DNA of 64,000 bases from Capnocytophaga bilenii (GCF_017565765.1 NZ_JAGDYP010000008.1:1-64000), one strand, 5' to 3'; numbered from the stretch's first letter, positions 1 to 8,315 are shown. Numbers and translations are program-made. Notes: generated from the letters alone by a model not told the origin.

Positions 1-104
1 GTTTTAAAGCGTTCAGTAAACTCTAAGAGGCTTTGTCCCTTAAATAATTCCATAATACATTAATTTTCAGAATACAAATATATGAAAATATTTTGACACC
101 TCAA
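1..104 (-). mobile_element. IS1595-family remnant, transposase 5' end plus terminal repeat
   Basis: Read on the minus strand, positions 53 to 1 encode the first codons of a transposase beginning MELFKGQ. The same start recurs at 1230, 5637, 6972 and 12204. The terminal repeat GACACCTCAA lies at 95-104. The element is cut by the window edge, so it could be intact outside. The family is assigned from the zinc-ribbon fragment seen in the 6972 copy. Bases 105-171 hold nothing recognisable. Confidence 0.7.
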
Positions 105-171
105 TAAAATATTTTTGGAAATAGATGTTATTTACTTCAATTATTTTGAAAGGGCAGGTTCAACTACCAAC

Positions 172-543
172 TTATAAATTGAATAATAAAATTAGTAGTT
201 CTGGTGTATAAATTAATAATACTACAAAAGCTAAACATATAAGAATACTTTTCAACAAATATTTTTTCTCTTTTGTAATGCTTGATAAATATATTGATAA
301 AGATAGAAATGTTATCAATGTAATTATGCAAGGAACTATTACAGCAAAAATAAGCAAAAAGGGGATTGTAGTTTCATTCTCAGTATTACATTCTATATAA
401 TACGTTTCAGCTATTGATATTACACAAACTATTAATGTAAATATATTCATAAACATAAATGTCTTCTTAGGGATTTTTGTGTCGAATGTTATCGCATACC
501 CTGCAAGGCAACTTATCAGTACAGTATATTGTAAAACAATCAT
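172..543 (-). CDS. Small four-helix membrane protein, possible immunity protein
   Basis: This 123-residue protein is almost entirely hydrophobic. It has about four predicted membrane segments, near residues 5-20, 27-45, 62-85 and 98-120, with short polar loops. It starts three bases after the stop of the upstream gene at 547-876, so the two are probably co-transcribed. A small membrane protein directly downstream of a truncated effector-like gene in a T6SS graveyard is the usual place for an immunity protein. That role is inferred from position; no family was recognised. Confidence 0.5.
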   Translation of the reverse strand: MIVLQYTVLISCLAGYAITFDTKIPKKTFMFMNIFTLIVCVISIAETYYIECNTENETTIPFLLIFAVIVPCIITLITFLSLSIYLSSITKEKKYLLKSILICLAFVVLLIYTPELLILLFNL

Positions 544-546
544 ATT

Positions 547-876
547 CTATTCAATTTTATATGAATACTCATCTATTTCAAAATTCCCCTCTTCACAAGA
601 TTTCATAATTTGATCCCATAATTTTTTATTAGCAGGTACGAATTTCTTTGTATATGCCCATTGAGAAGATTTAAAGCTATCATACCAAGCATAAGGATTT
701 ATAAGATCTCCCAAATAGGCACCCTTAAGGAGTATAGAACAACTTGCTTTTTGAGGTATTTTATTAGGTATTACTTTGTTTAAAACTTGCTTGGCAATTG
801 ATGTACAAGTTGTATTGATAAAAAGATTGTAATTTGTATCCTTTATTGCCCAAGCAGCTATAATACTTTCTCGCAT
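547..876 (-). CDS. Putative effector C-terminal domain, 5'-truncated
   Basis: This 109-residue protein has no recognised family. It contains an N-x-T-T-C-T-S-I-A segment near residues 20-28 and an aromatic PYAWYDSF segment near residues 61-68. Both would suit a papain-like or NlpC-like peptidase toxin, but the histidine partner is not clear, so this is a weak guess. The reading frame stays open upstream of the ATG into a REP-like palindrome at 889-960, so the N-terminal part was probably lost by recombination there. The membrane protein at 172-543 follows after three bases and may be its immunity partner. Confidence 0.45.
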   Translation of the reverse strand: MRESIIAAWAIKDTNYNLFINTTCTSIAKQVLNKVIPNKIPQKASCSILLKGAYLGDLINPYAWYDSFKSSQWAYTKKFVPANKKLWDQIMKSCEEGNFEIDEYSYKIE

Positions 877-888
877 TTTCTCTGTCTC

Positions 889-988
889 CCCCTGCTGGCG
901 CGAGCTTGTAGCTCGTGCCTACTACAATAAGAGCGTGTCGCTCATTCCTTATCAATTACTTCCCCCCTTACTTGCGTAAATAATGTTT
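889..988. repeat. REP-like palindromic unit, copy 1
   Basis: This 100-bp unit is repeated at 5246-5345. It contains two short hairpins with ACA or TGT triloops (GAGCG/CGCTC and CGAGCT/AGCTCG). In both places it is followed directly by an IS1595-family end, so about 164 bp are shared in all. A shorter version is at 9100-9125. Each copy has a different gene fragment on its other side, which suggests it served as a recombination point. Confidence 0.65.
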
Positions 989-1281
989 TTGAGGTGTCTA
1001 TTTAGCTACATACTAATTGACTTTGGGAAACGGGAGAACGTTCTACAATATCTCCACAGATATTACAAGTACGTGAAAGATCTTTGCAAACTTGGTATTT
1101 TTTATGTCCACATTTGCGACAGCAATATCCATCTTCCCACTTTTAAAGAAGCTAGATATTCTTCGCAATCTAAGTCTGTTTTAAAGCGTTCAGTAAACTC
1201 TAAGAGGCTTTGTCCTTTGAATAATTCCATAATACATTAATTTTCAGAGTGCAAATATATGAAATTATTTTTACATCTCAA
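989..1281 (-). mobile_element. Internally deleted IS1595-family remnant
   Basis: The left end TTGAGGTGTC (989-998) is followed by codons for the transposase C-terminus (ending SQSQLVCS on the minus strand). These are joined directly to the N-terminal zinc-ribbon part, which runs to the ATG at 1230. The right end is degenerate (ACATCTCAA). The DDE catalytic core is missing and the junction is out of frame, so the remnant cannot transpose itself. It abuts the truncated traG fragment. Its deletion junction differs from that of the 343-bp elements at 5346 and 11913. Confidence 0.7.
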
Positions 1282-1785
1282 AAAGAAAGTAAGGTAATAC
1301 AAAATACGGTAGGAAATATCTTTAGCGGACAAGTAGTAGGAGAAACAGCAAAAACACTCTCTGAGCGATTTGGAAAAGTACTGCAAAAGGGGCAGTCAAT
1401 GACCATCAACCGCAATGACACTTCTACTTCTATATCCACTCAGTTGGATAGTCTTATCCCTGCCAGTAAGATTGCTAACCTCACCCAAGGGATATTCGTT
1501 GGGGCAGTCTCTGACAACTTTGATTAGCGCATAGACCAGAAGATATTCCACGCGCAGATAGTCGTAGACAACGCCAAAGTAGCCGCAGAAACCAAAGCCT
1601 ACCAGAAAATACCTGAAGTCCTCTCCTTTACCGATGCCAATGGCAATGACACCACCAAAGAACAGGTAGAAGACAATTACCGCCAGATAAAGTTAGATAT
1701 CATTGAAATTATTGAACGCGAAAAAGAACGCATCACCAACGACCCTGAGCTAAGGCATTTGGTGGAGAAGGAGGAGGAAAAATAA
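1282..1785 (+). pseudogene. traG: traG conjugation coupling protein, C-terminal fragment with stop
   Basis: The translation matches the C-terminal tail of Bacteroidetes conjugative-transposon TraG, the VirD4-like ATPase that couples DNA to the transfer channel. Matching segments include GQVVGETAKTLSERFGKVLQ, the INRNDTSTS stretch, the DSLIPASKI stretch, and a tail with NYRQIKLDI and NDPELRHLVEK. The Walker motifs and membrane segments are gone because the 5' end is replaced by the IS1595 remnant. An in-frame TAG at 1525-1527 interrupts the rest, but the same frame continues cleanly to TAA at 1783-1785. It is the only plus-strand gene remnant in a minus-strand neighbourhood and shows that an integrative conjugative element was once here. 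Confidence 0.8.
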
Positions 1786-1800
1786 CCTATATAAATTCTA

Positions 1801-2895
1801 TTATTTTTCTGCTCTTTGAAACTCACCAATCATAATACGTGGACCTTTACCTGAGAAAATACCTTCTGCAACAATATATTTGTCCTTATAAAAACCTATA
1901 CGTTTATTGAGAATACGAAACCCTGGGGTGCTATGGGTCTGCCAAGTTTTTCCTCTATCAAAAGAGAACTTAATCCCTCCTAAACTGCGATAATTACAAA
2001 TAAAATCACCATAGTGATACATTCGTCTGTACTCATCTTCTGTATTATGTGCCACTTCAAATAGTTTATTTTCTTCCAAATCATAATACTCTGCAATATA
2101 TTCTTTTTTTGCCTTATTAGTATAACGAAAACTAACAATAAAAGAACTTTCATTGAAAAACTGATAATTAGGCTCTATCCAAGAGTATGAATCATTAAAT
2201 TTTTTATAAACACTCTTTTTTTGAGTTTTAAGATCTAAAAGCATCAAGGTATTTCCTTTCCCTATTTCCTTATCACGATCTAAATAAATTACATTTCCAT
2301 TCCCTCTAAAGGGATAATACGCTTGATCTTCTGGAGTTTTATACACTTCTTTTTCATCAAACAAGTTTATTACTAGACGTCCCATAGCTTTATCTTTCAA
2401 CTTAGCATAATGTATGTATTTTCCATCAAAACAATCCATAAAAATATCACCTATTTTATCTATAAAGTCTCTTTGGTAATCTATTTTTAGACTCCTATTA
2501 TTTAATAAGTACAGATGTGCAATCCTGACTTCTTCTATGTAACCTTTAGTATAAATTAATGTATAATCATTTTTAGGAAAAATTGCCTTTATAGCATAGG
2601 CATCATCTAATAATATTTCTTTATAACTTTTTCCTAAGTCCTTAGAGATAAAAACAACAGCCCTTTCAGCAGAAGGGTCTTGAGGGTCAAAGCCTTTCAT
2701 TTTCTTTAGCCCTGCTAAGATTACAGTATTATCATTTGCAAATCCAGCTCTTTCTAACTCAATGGAGGAGCCAGGATTAAAACCATCTATTTTCTTTTTG
2801 TAGATATCTGTAAAATCAAATTCAGCAATCCACTTGATGTTATCATTTCCCATATTACAGCTTGTTAATATTAATAAAATTAAAAAATATTTCAT
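1801..2895 (-). CDS. Lipoprotein with Asp-box-like motifs, probable immunity protein
   Basis: This 364-residue protein has a very short lipoprotein signal (lipobox LTSC, Cys13) and should be anchored in a membrane. Two segments resemble BNR/Asp-box turns of beta-propellers: SKDLGKSY near residue 85 and SFDRGKTW near residue 318. A propeller fold is therefore likely. Its ATG overlaps the stop of the upstream gene (2892-3617) in an ATGA arrangement, which implies translational coupling. Paired with a putative toxin in a T6SS remnant, a periplasm-facing lipoprotein immunity role is the best inference. It is not a sialidase, since no RIP motif or catalytic set is visible. Confidence 0.55.
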   Translation of the reverse strand: MKYFLILLILTSCNMGNDNIKWIAEFDFTDIYKKKIDGFNPGSSIELERAGFANDNTVILAGLKKMKGFDPQDPSAERAVVFISKDLGKSYKEILLDDAYAIKAIFPKNDYTLIYTKGYIEEVRIAHLYLLNNRSLKIDYQRDFIDKIGDIFMDCFDGKYIHYAKLKDKAMGRLVINLFDEKEVYKTPEDQAYYPFRGNGNVIYLDRDKEIGKGNTLMLLDLKTQKKSVYKKFNDSYSWIEPNYQFFNESSFIVSFRYTNKAKKEYIAEYYDLEENKLFEVAHNTEDEYRRMYHYGDFICNYRSLGGIKFSFDRGKTWQTHSTPGFRILNKRIGFYKDKYIVAEGIFSGKGPRIMIGEFQRAEK

Positions 2896-3617
2896 TTGAG
2901 TGTGTTTTTTGTAATAAATTCCTTACTTTCCTTTGACTTAATACCATTAAAATACTCTCTAGCAAATTTTATTCCTGCCCGAATTACTATTTTAGCAAGT
3001 ATCATCTTAGTTCTAATAATGTTAAATTTTGTGAAAGTCATTAAATCAACATTGGCTACAATTACTTTGTCAGGAGCCATATTTCCAACAACAATTGCTG
3101 CTTGCCATAATGTTGCTTTATAATTCTCTCCTACATATTCCTCATAATCAGGAGTTAAAAGAATATCAAATAGCTCAGAAATAGGTAGTTCTGACATTTT
3201 TTTGGGATTATAAGCATCTGGATGCGTAGCAAAAGCAAATTCCTGAAACTTTTTGTTATTTAGTTCAATATTGGTGTAAAAAGAACTCATGTTTTCTTCC
3301 TTAATTTCTTCATATGTTTTCTTCCCTTCATTTTCTTCAAGTTGTGTTTTCGTAGGTTCAAAATGGTTATTATAAGCATATTCAAATCCATTAATTAATT
3401 TACTACTGTGTTTACTTAGTTTTGACAATTTTTCTCCTATACTATCTATTCCTCCATTTATACTCTCTCCTATTTGATTAAATTCTTCCTCAAAATAGTT
3501 AAAAACTTTCTTAGATTTTTTGATAATTTCATTGAAATCTTCTTTTAAAGAGGTAAAATTTTCAAATAACTCATCATATTTAGCTTCATAGTTACAATCA
3601 ACGACACCTTTATCCAT
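2892..3617 (-). CDS. Putative T6SS-associated toxin, unrecognised family
   Basis: This 241-residue protein has a charged, probably coiled-coil first half (residues 15-110). A more conserved-looking second half carries a THPDAYNP segment near residue 131 and two hydrophobic stretches near residues 170-215. The frame is open upstream of the ATG back to about 3690 with sensible coding (ELLPKLSKNGKKWLDTALDS), so the real protein may have been longer and fused to an N-terminal module. It follows the broken phospholipase fragment and overlaps the lipoprotein gene by four bases. An effector role rests on this context only. Confidence 0.45.
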   Translation of the reverse strand: MDKGVVDCNYEAKYDELFENFTSLKEDFNEIIKKSKKVFNYFEEEFNQIGESINGGIDSIGEKLSKLSKHSSKLINGFEYAYNNHFEPTKTQLEENEGKKTYEEIKEENMSSFYTNIELNNKKFQEFAFATHPDAYNPKKMSELPISELFDILLTPDYEEYVGENYKATLWQAAIVVGNMAPDKVIVANVDLMTFTKFNIIRTKMILAKIVIRAGIKFAREYFNGIKSKESKEFITKNTLK

Positions 3618-3675
3618 AAGGCATTGTAGAGAATCTAATGCTGTATCTAACCATTTTTTCCCATTTTTACTTAAT

Positions 3676-4002
3676 TTAGGTAACAGTTCCTATACCTTCT
3701 GCATAAACTGCATAGCCTTTTTTTGAATTATTATTACTACACATATACAATTGGTATAATCATTTTTATAACTAGTATCTTCATCTTTTTCATCTTTCTT
3801 CCCGTATGTAATATATGGCTCTATTTCTTGTTCTTCTTGGTATGTAGGAGTACGTTTTTCTTTTTCTATCTCTTCTGATTTTTTTTCGTATTTTAGTGTT
3901 TTTTAGATTGTTATTTGTTCCATCAAAAAACACTCCAAGTTCTAATTTTAGTGTTGTAGGAACTTTAGACTGCTCCCCTGAGTTATATACTAAATTTCCC
4001 AT
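3676..4002 (-). pseudogene. DUF2235 (Tle1-like phospholipase) N-terminal fragment with two frameshifts
   Basis: The first frame gives LKLELGVFFDGTNNNLKNT, matching the start of DUF2235 alpha/beta-hydrolases, the Tle1-like T6SS phospholipases. Coding then moves to a second frame near 3895 (EKKSEEIEKEKRTPTYQEEQ onward) and to a third near 3755 (YMCSNNNSKKGYAVYAEGIG, typical of the family), ending at TAA 3676-3678. The catalytic GxSxG part is absent. So this is a relic with two frameshifts and a 3' deletion. It starts 2 bases after the upstream DUF2931 lipoprotein stop (4005), and the same kind of lipoprotein often accompanies these lipases. Confidence 0.7.
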
Positions 4003-4004
4003 AA

Positions 4005-5072
4005 CTAATTCACTTTATTAATTACTATTTTATTATTGGTGAGCCATACTTCTTTCTTTCCATTTGTTAGCTTTACCGAAGCCATACTTCTTCCTTTATT
4101 TATATAAATGGAAAGTTTTAAATCTTCCTCTTGAGAAAACTCACCAAAAGCATTGAATATTTCTTCTTCATTAAAATCTATTCCTCCCCAATACTCATTG
4201 TTGCCATCATAAAACTTAAAATTAACCCTCCAGCAAATCCCTCTATCAGTTAAGTAGTCCCAATGTAGTTTTTTATCCGCCTTATAATTCTTGGTAATAT
4301 ACTCACCGAACAATTCTTCTTCTTCTCCATTATAACAATTAATTAAGATTTCTTTTTTTTCAGGAATAGTATTACTCAATTTAGAAAATTCAAAATCTAA
4401 CTGCCAGCGATACCGCTTGCGGTAGCTATCCCATAGCCCATAAGGAATAGGTTTATTTAGGTTCTCTTTTACAAAATCCTTTTGTGTATCCCATCCAGCC
4501 ATCTTACTTCTGTAATCAGGATTTAATAAAACCCTTTGTTCGTGCATTAAGTTGGGGGTGTCTTCAGGCTGAGATATCCTTTTTCCTTGATAGCGTCCCA
4601 CCTCTATTTGCCTACCTAAACCACTTACCCAAACTACAACCACACCACCAGGCGCAAACCCTACATTGATTAAGTCAAAATTCTCTTTTCTTGGCTCTGG
4701 ATCTTCATTTGTAGAAGGAATATAATAGCCCTCTTCAAATAAACTGAGCATTTTATCATAATCAAGTGGGGTGTCTAATTCATAAAAAGCATCTTCCACT
4801 ATAGAAAGCCATATCACATTTAATCGATTAGGAATTTCCTGAACGCCTCCCGACATTCCACCAGACCCACTATCTCCCCATCGTTCAGAAGATGCCGTTC
4901 CTGTACATAAGCTCACAAAATTATGTTCACTTTCTAATCCTCCTGTAAAAACCTCTATCGGATATCCTAAAGGAGACCCAGAACTTTCTGTCCAATTAAA
5001 TTCTTTTTTCATATTTTGACAACTTATAAATTGTAATGTTAGTATAAAAAACAAAAATATTCTTGTTATCAT
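4005..5072 (-). CDS. DUF2931 family lipoprotein, probable T6SS immunity
   Basis: This 355-residue lipoprotein has its lipobox at FISC (Cys19). It shows the DUF2931 pattern: an S-x-P-x-GYPIEV segment near residue 34, a glycine-rich GSGGMSGG stretch, a WLSIVEDAFY segment and APGGVVVVWVSG near residue 145. It is paralogous to the gene at 5704-6780. DUF2931 proteins are found beside DUF2235 lipases in Bacteroidetes T6SS loci, and here the lipase relic begins two bases after this gene. A role in protecting the periplasm against a lipase is inferred. It begins about 14 bases after the end of another C-terminal fragment (5087-5245). Confidence 0.65.
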   Translation of the reverse strand: MITRIFLFFILTLQFISCQNMKKEFNWTESSGSPLGYPIEVFTGGLESEHNFVSLCTGTASSERWGDSGSGGMSGGVQEIPNRLNVIWLSIVEDAFYELDTPLDYDKMLSLFEEGYYIPSTNEDPEPRKENFDLINVGFAPGGVVVVWVSGLGRQIEVGRYQGKRISQPEDTPNLMHEQRVLLNPDYRSKMAGWDTQKDFVKENLNKPIPYGLWDSYRKRYRWQLDFEFSKLSNTIPEKKEILINCYNGEEEELFGEYITKNYKADKKLHWDYLTDRGICWRVNFKFYDGNNEYWGGIDFNEEEIFNAFGEFSQEEDLKLSIYINKGRSMASVKLTNGKKEVWLTNNKIVINKVN

Positions 5073-5086
5073 AGTTATAAAATATT

Positions 5087-5245
5087 TTAATAAGACAAAG
5101 GTGCTATAAACAAGTGTGTTCTATATTCATAGGGATTGTTTGTCTCTTTTATAAAACCCTTGATATAGACCATTACTTTCTTCTTTGTACGGGTCTTTGC
5201 TAAAGTACTAAAGTCTTGATTGGTTACCTCTACTTCAACCTCTTG
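5087..5245 (-). pseudogene. C-terminal fragment of an unidentified protein
   Basis: An open minus-strand frame starts at the REP-like unit and runs to TAA at 5087-5089. It encodes about 52 residues beginning GQEVEVEVTNQDF and ending YEYRTHLFIAPLSY. It lacks a start codon because the 5' part is replaced by the repeat. The stop lies just before the DUF2931 gene, as in an effector-immunity operon. The family is not recognised. Confidence 0.45.
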
Positions 5246-5345
5246 CCCCTGCTGGCGCGAGCTTGTAGCTCGTGCCTACTACAATAAGAGCGTGTCGCTC
5301 ATTCCTTATCAATTACTTCCCCCCTTACTTGCGTAAATAATGTTT
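5246..5345. repeat. REP-like palindromic unit, copy 2
   Basis: This is nearly identical to 889-988 and is followed by the same IS1595-family left end. The shared block continues into the element as far as about 5409 with one visible mismatch. The GCTGGCGCGAGCTTGTAGCT core forms a hairpin with a TGT loop. Confidence 0.65.
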
Positions 5346-5688
5346 TTGAGGTGTCTATTTAGCTACATACTAATTGACTTTGGGAAACGGAAGAACGTTC
5401 TACAATTCTTTTCATTAATTTGTTAAAGATAGTCTCTTTGCTTTGTGAGCGATTAATTCTAAAACTGTATTCTGCTAAATATCGGTCTATATTAAATTCT
5501 GATACCCAAGAATATATACCTCGTATCCAAGACTTTACCTGATGTATTACCTTATGTAATGTAGGAAAATTCTTCCCATCATTACTAGGAATTTGAGTTA
5601 TATTAAAGTCTTTTATTTGTCCCTTAAATAATTCCATAATGCATTAATTTTCAGAGTGTAAATATATGAAATTATTTTGACGCCTCAA
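5346..5688 (-). mobile_element. 343-bp non-autonomous IS1595-family element, copy 1
   Basis: The ends are TTGAGGTGTC (5346-5355) and GACGCCTCAA (5679-5688). The single reading frame (5359-5637, 92 residues) joins MELFKGQ directly to the C-terminal part of the transposase (IKDFNITQ to SQSQLVCS). The zinc ribbon and the first DDE residues are deleted in frame. The same junction and the same 343-bp length occur at 11913-12255. Mobilisation would need a full-length transposase from elsewhere. No target duplication is visible. Confidence 0.7.
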
Positions 5689-5703
5689 TTGTATTTTTTA
5701 TAG

Positions 5704-6780
5704 TTAATCTTTTCCCCAAATTGATTTTAAACTGCACTTCTTTAAAGGGAAGTCTTCGCCTTTGCAGCGTACAAAAACGTCATACGTTCTATACATAAAC
5801 TTAGGTTTAAATACTATTTCAAACGGCTCCTCAGGATACTTCTTGCTTATTTTTTCAAACAATGCCATCATTTCTGTATCATCAAATTCAAATTCAGCTC
5901 CATATTGTAAGGTCATAATATCCAATAGGTAAGGAATAGCCATTTCTCGATATTCTTTACAGAGTTCAGGATTATAGTCTATCCAAAATGCTTCTCCATT
6001 ATAGTGACGTGATACCATTCCTTTTAGATAATCACCTTCTTCTTTATAGGAATCCAATACATAACGATATTTGTATCTTTTACGATATTTATCCCATAAT
6101 CCATAAGGAGGGGGTAGCTTTGGTTTGCCATTGAATATCATATAATCGTAATTGTAATCAAAAAAGGCTTCTTGCGTTTCCTTTGGGTCATAATTATATC
6201 CCAACCTTTCTGAAAACTTATTCTTATCCACAAACACTTCTTCAGCTTGTAACCTGCAAATCTCTACTCTGTTAAATTTTCCAGATAACCACACTACAAT
6301 AACTCCACCAGGTGCTGCCCCTACGGTAATCTTGTTATAAGTACTATGTGCATAGTTACCTTGCTCATCTCGTTCTCGTTCCTCCCATAATGTATAACCC
6401 TCTTGGAAATATTTCAACATCTTATCTCTCGGTAGGTCAGCGTCTACTTTATAAAACTTCTTTTCTATCAATGAAAGATAAACATATTCGATATGTGAGG
6501 GAACAATATGCCCTCCTTGTGCTCCTTCGCTGCCATCATATTGCCAAGAGTTATACTCAACCCCAGAGCGTGGTATTGCTGCAATTATTTCACCATTTTC
6601 ATCCATAAAAAGTCCATAGTAAACCTCTATACCATAACCTTTTGGGGCACTTGCCGTTGTGGCATACGAAAACTCTTTTTTATTTGTTATATTGTTATCA
6701 TAATATTGACAAGAACTCAATGTTACTGTGCTAAAAACAGTTATTGTGATTATTTTTTTAAGAAACTTCATAACATTCAA
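5704..6780 (-). CDS. DUF2931 family lipoprotein, paralogue
   Basis: This 358-residue lipoprotein has its lipobox at TLSSC (Cys24). It is similar along its length to the protein at 4005-5072: SAPKGYGIEVYYG near residue 43, a GGHIVPSHIEYVYLSLIEK region near residues 90-108, APGGVIVVWLSG near residue 155, and a PPYGLWDKYRKRYKYR region near residue 225. The start may be the first or fourth codon (6780 or 6771). An IS1595 remnant lies immediately upstream, so its own effector partner and promoter have probably been lost. Membrane-anchored immunity is inferred. Confidence 0.65.
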   Translation of the reverse strand: MNVMKFLKKIITITVFSTVTLSSCQYYDNNITNKKEFSYATTASAPKGYGIEVYYGLFMDENGEIIAAIPRSGVEYNSWQYDGSEGAQGGHIVPSHIEYVYLSLIEKKFYKVDADLPRDKMLKYFQEGYTLWEERERDEQGNYAHSTYNKITVGAAPGGVIVVWLSGKFNRVEICRLQAEEVFVDKNKFSERLGYNYDPKETQEAFFDYNYDYMIFNGKPKLPPPYGLWDKYRKRYKYRYVLDSYKEEGDYLKGMVSRHYNGEAFWIDYNPELCKEYREMAIPYLLDIMTLQYGAEFEFDDTEMMALFEKISKKYPEEPFEIVFKPKFMYRTYDVFVRCKGEDFPLKKCSLKSIWGKD

Positions 6781-6787
6781 ATTTTAT

Positions 6788-6980
6788 AATGTATCTCCAC
6801 AGATATTACAAGTACGTGAAAAATCTTTTCTGACTTGGTATTTTGTATGTCCACATTTGCGACAGCAATATCCATCTTCCCATTTTATGGAAGCTAAGTA
6901 TTCTTCGCAATCTAAGTCTGTTTTAAAGCGTTCAGTAAACTCTAAGAGACTTTGTCCCTTAAATAATTCCATAATACATT
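6788..6980 (-). mobile_element. IS1595-family transposase N-terminal fragment (zinc ribbon)
   Basis: From ATG at 6972 the minus strand encodes MELFKGQ, then a zinc ribbon (CRKCGHTKYQ and CNICGDTL, C-x2-C pairs about 18 residues apart). It stops at the junction with the DUF2931 promoter region near 6788. This fragment fixes the family as IS1595-type. Sequence upstream of the ATG diverges from the other copies after AATACATT, so the terminal repeat is lost. Bases 6981-7094 hold a short unassigned stretch, possibly the end of another gene. Confidence 0.65.
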
Positions 6981-7094
6981 TTCCATTTCCTCTCTATTAA
7001 ATCTTTCCATCGTTGTCTTACGGCTTCCGAGGCAAAACTTCGTGTGCAGCGATTTGCTCATCAGCATTAGAAGCTAACAACTCAAAAAATTATA

Positions 7095-7877
7095 TCAAGG
7101 TTCTGTAAAGATATAATCAAGTTTTTCATCCTCTTCACCAAACGCTGCTCTATATCTTTTTGCGTACTCTTGTTTTGAAATCTGTTTTCCAGAAATTGCA
7201 TCTATAAAATAATGTAGATCACAATTTCTATATGAACAAACTATCAGATGATCCTCTTCTCTTTTTTGTTTTTCTTTTTTTGCTAATTCTATATATTTCT
7301 CTTTTTTTGCTAATTCTATATATTTCTCTAAACATTTATCTTCTGGGTAACCATCTTTTATGATAGCCTCCCACATATTCATTTCTTCTACATAATTTAA
7401 TTGAAATCCAAAATAATTTGTTCCTCTAATATCAACAATTCTACCTTTTCCCGTTTTAAGGTTGATATGTCCTTTCTTTTCCAAGAATTGTAAAATATAA
7501 GGATATTTAATTTTCTTGAATTTCTTATCTTCATCTACAATTCTTTTAACGCCTTTTTTATTGTAATAAACAGATTTTCCGATAAGTACATTTTCTCCTA
7601 TAAAATGCTTGATGCTTTTAATTTTTCCATTCGGATAATAATCTTTACGGCGTGTTATAAAAGAAGGGGAGGGCAAACTTTCCTCTATATATCCCCCTTC
7701 TTCTTTGTCAAAATCTATATCATAAACTCTGCACCCTTCTTTCATATATATATCTTTCAATAATACCCCTCTTTTATGTTCAAGCTCTTTAGCGAGCTTA
7801 AAATCAAACGTTTCATTTTTAGGTTGTGCTATTACATAGGAAGCATACAAATATAGTAATACTAAAAATACTCTCAT
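7095..7877 (-). CDS. Secreted MORN-like protein, possible immunity protein
   Basis: This 260-residue protein has an N-terminal signal peptide ending near AQPKN. Residues 80-105 (DYYPNGKIKSIKHF, then GKSVYYNKKGVKR) resemble MORN-variant beta-hairpin repeats of the kind common in Bacteroidetes immunity proteins. A perfect 27-bp tandem duplication at about 7279-7332 doubles the nine-residue unit KYIELAKKE, which may be recent slippage. It lies 18 bases downstream of the tssK fragment. Function is inferred from the neighbourhood. Confidence 0.5.
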   Translation of the reverse strand: MRVFLVLLYLYASYVIAQPKNETFDFKLAKELEHKRGVLLKDIYMKEGCRVYDIDFDKEEGGYIEESLPSPSFITRRKDYYPNGKIKSIKHFIGENVLIGKSVYYNKKGVKRIVDEDKKFKKIKYPYILQFLEKKGHINLKTGKGRIVDIRGTNYFGFQLNYVEEMNMWEAIIKDGYPEDKCLEKYIELAKKEKYIELAKKEKQKREEDHLIVCSYRNCDLHYFIDAISGKQISKQEYAKRYRAAFGEEDEKLDYIFTEP

Positions 7878-7895
7878 AATTGCTCATTAATTATT

Positions 7896-8246
7896 CTATT
7901 TAATATTTCTTTTATTGCGGAGTTTATTAATTTCCATTGCCATTGATAGAGAGCAACTCCTTTGTCCTTCTTGTGCGGCACTGATTTGTATGCGTATTCC
8001 ATTAGGAGTAACGGCGTGGCACTCTTCAAGGGTTAGTTGCAGGCAGTTGTAGTGATCCATCAGCACGTGCATCTTTACCGAATCACCAGCCATAGGCTGT
8101 AAGCCATAGTTAAGGTCTGTGGTTTGCAAGGCTATGGCATCTCTAACGCTATCGGTAACAAAGTCCTGCACAGCGATAAAATGGCTGCTGCTTAGCTTCA
8201 TTCCGTCTATCCAATTCACAGGATAATGGGTGAGTAGGTTGTTCAT
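7896..8246 (-). pseudogene. tssK: tssK T6SS baseplate subunit, N-terminal fragment
   Basis: This 116-residue frame begins MNNLLTHYPVNWIDGMKLS, then SHFIAVQDF, the characteristic N-terminus of the Bacteroidetes TssK baseplate protein, which connects the T6SS membrane complex to the baseplate. Family members are several hundred residues long. Here similarity ends near residue 95 and the frame closes with unrelated KLRNKRNIK, so the gene is 3'-truncated. Its start still has a plausible promoter about 25 bases upstream. No other structural T6SS genes are in the window apart from vgrG scraps. Confidence 0.65.
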
Positions 8247-8271
8247 TGTTCTATCTTGTTTTATTTGTTTG

Positions 8272-8279
8272 CAAAGGTA
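8272..8279 (-). promoter_or_regulatory. -7 element TACCTTTG upstream of tssK fragment
   Basis: On the minus strand TACCTTTG matches the Bacteroidetes TAnnTTTG element and lies about 25 bases before the tssK ATG. It suggests the fragment may still be transcribed into the MORN-like gene downstream. Confidence 0.45.
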
Positions 8280-8315
8280 AGAAAATGTATTATTCTTTCC
8301 TATGATAAATTAATT

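Noticed and set aside
764-955. Open frame containing GTSYKLAPAGG
   Set aside because: It runs through the REP-like palindrome and overlaps the effector-tail gene in another frame. The peptide recurs wherever the palindrome occurs.
983-1240. Plus-strand open frame across the IS1595 remnant
   Set aside because: It is antisense to recognisable transposase codons on the minus strand.
1801-2895. Sialidase annotation from the Asp-box-like motifs
   Set aside because: Only two weak boxes exist and the RIP and catalytic residues are missing, unlike the true sialidase at 32424-33992.
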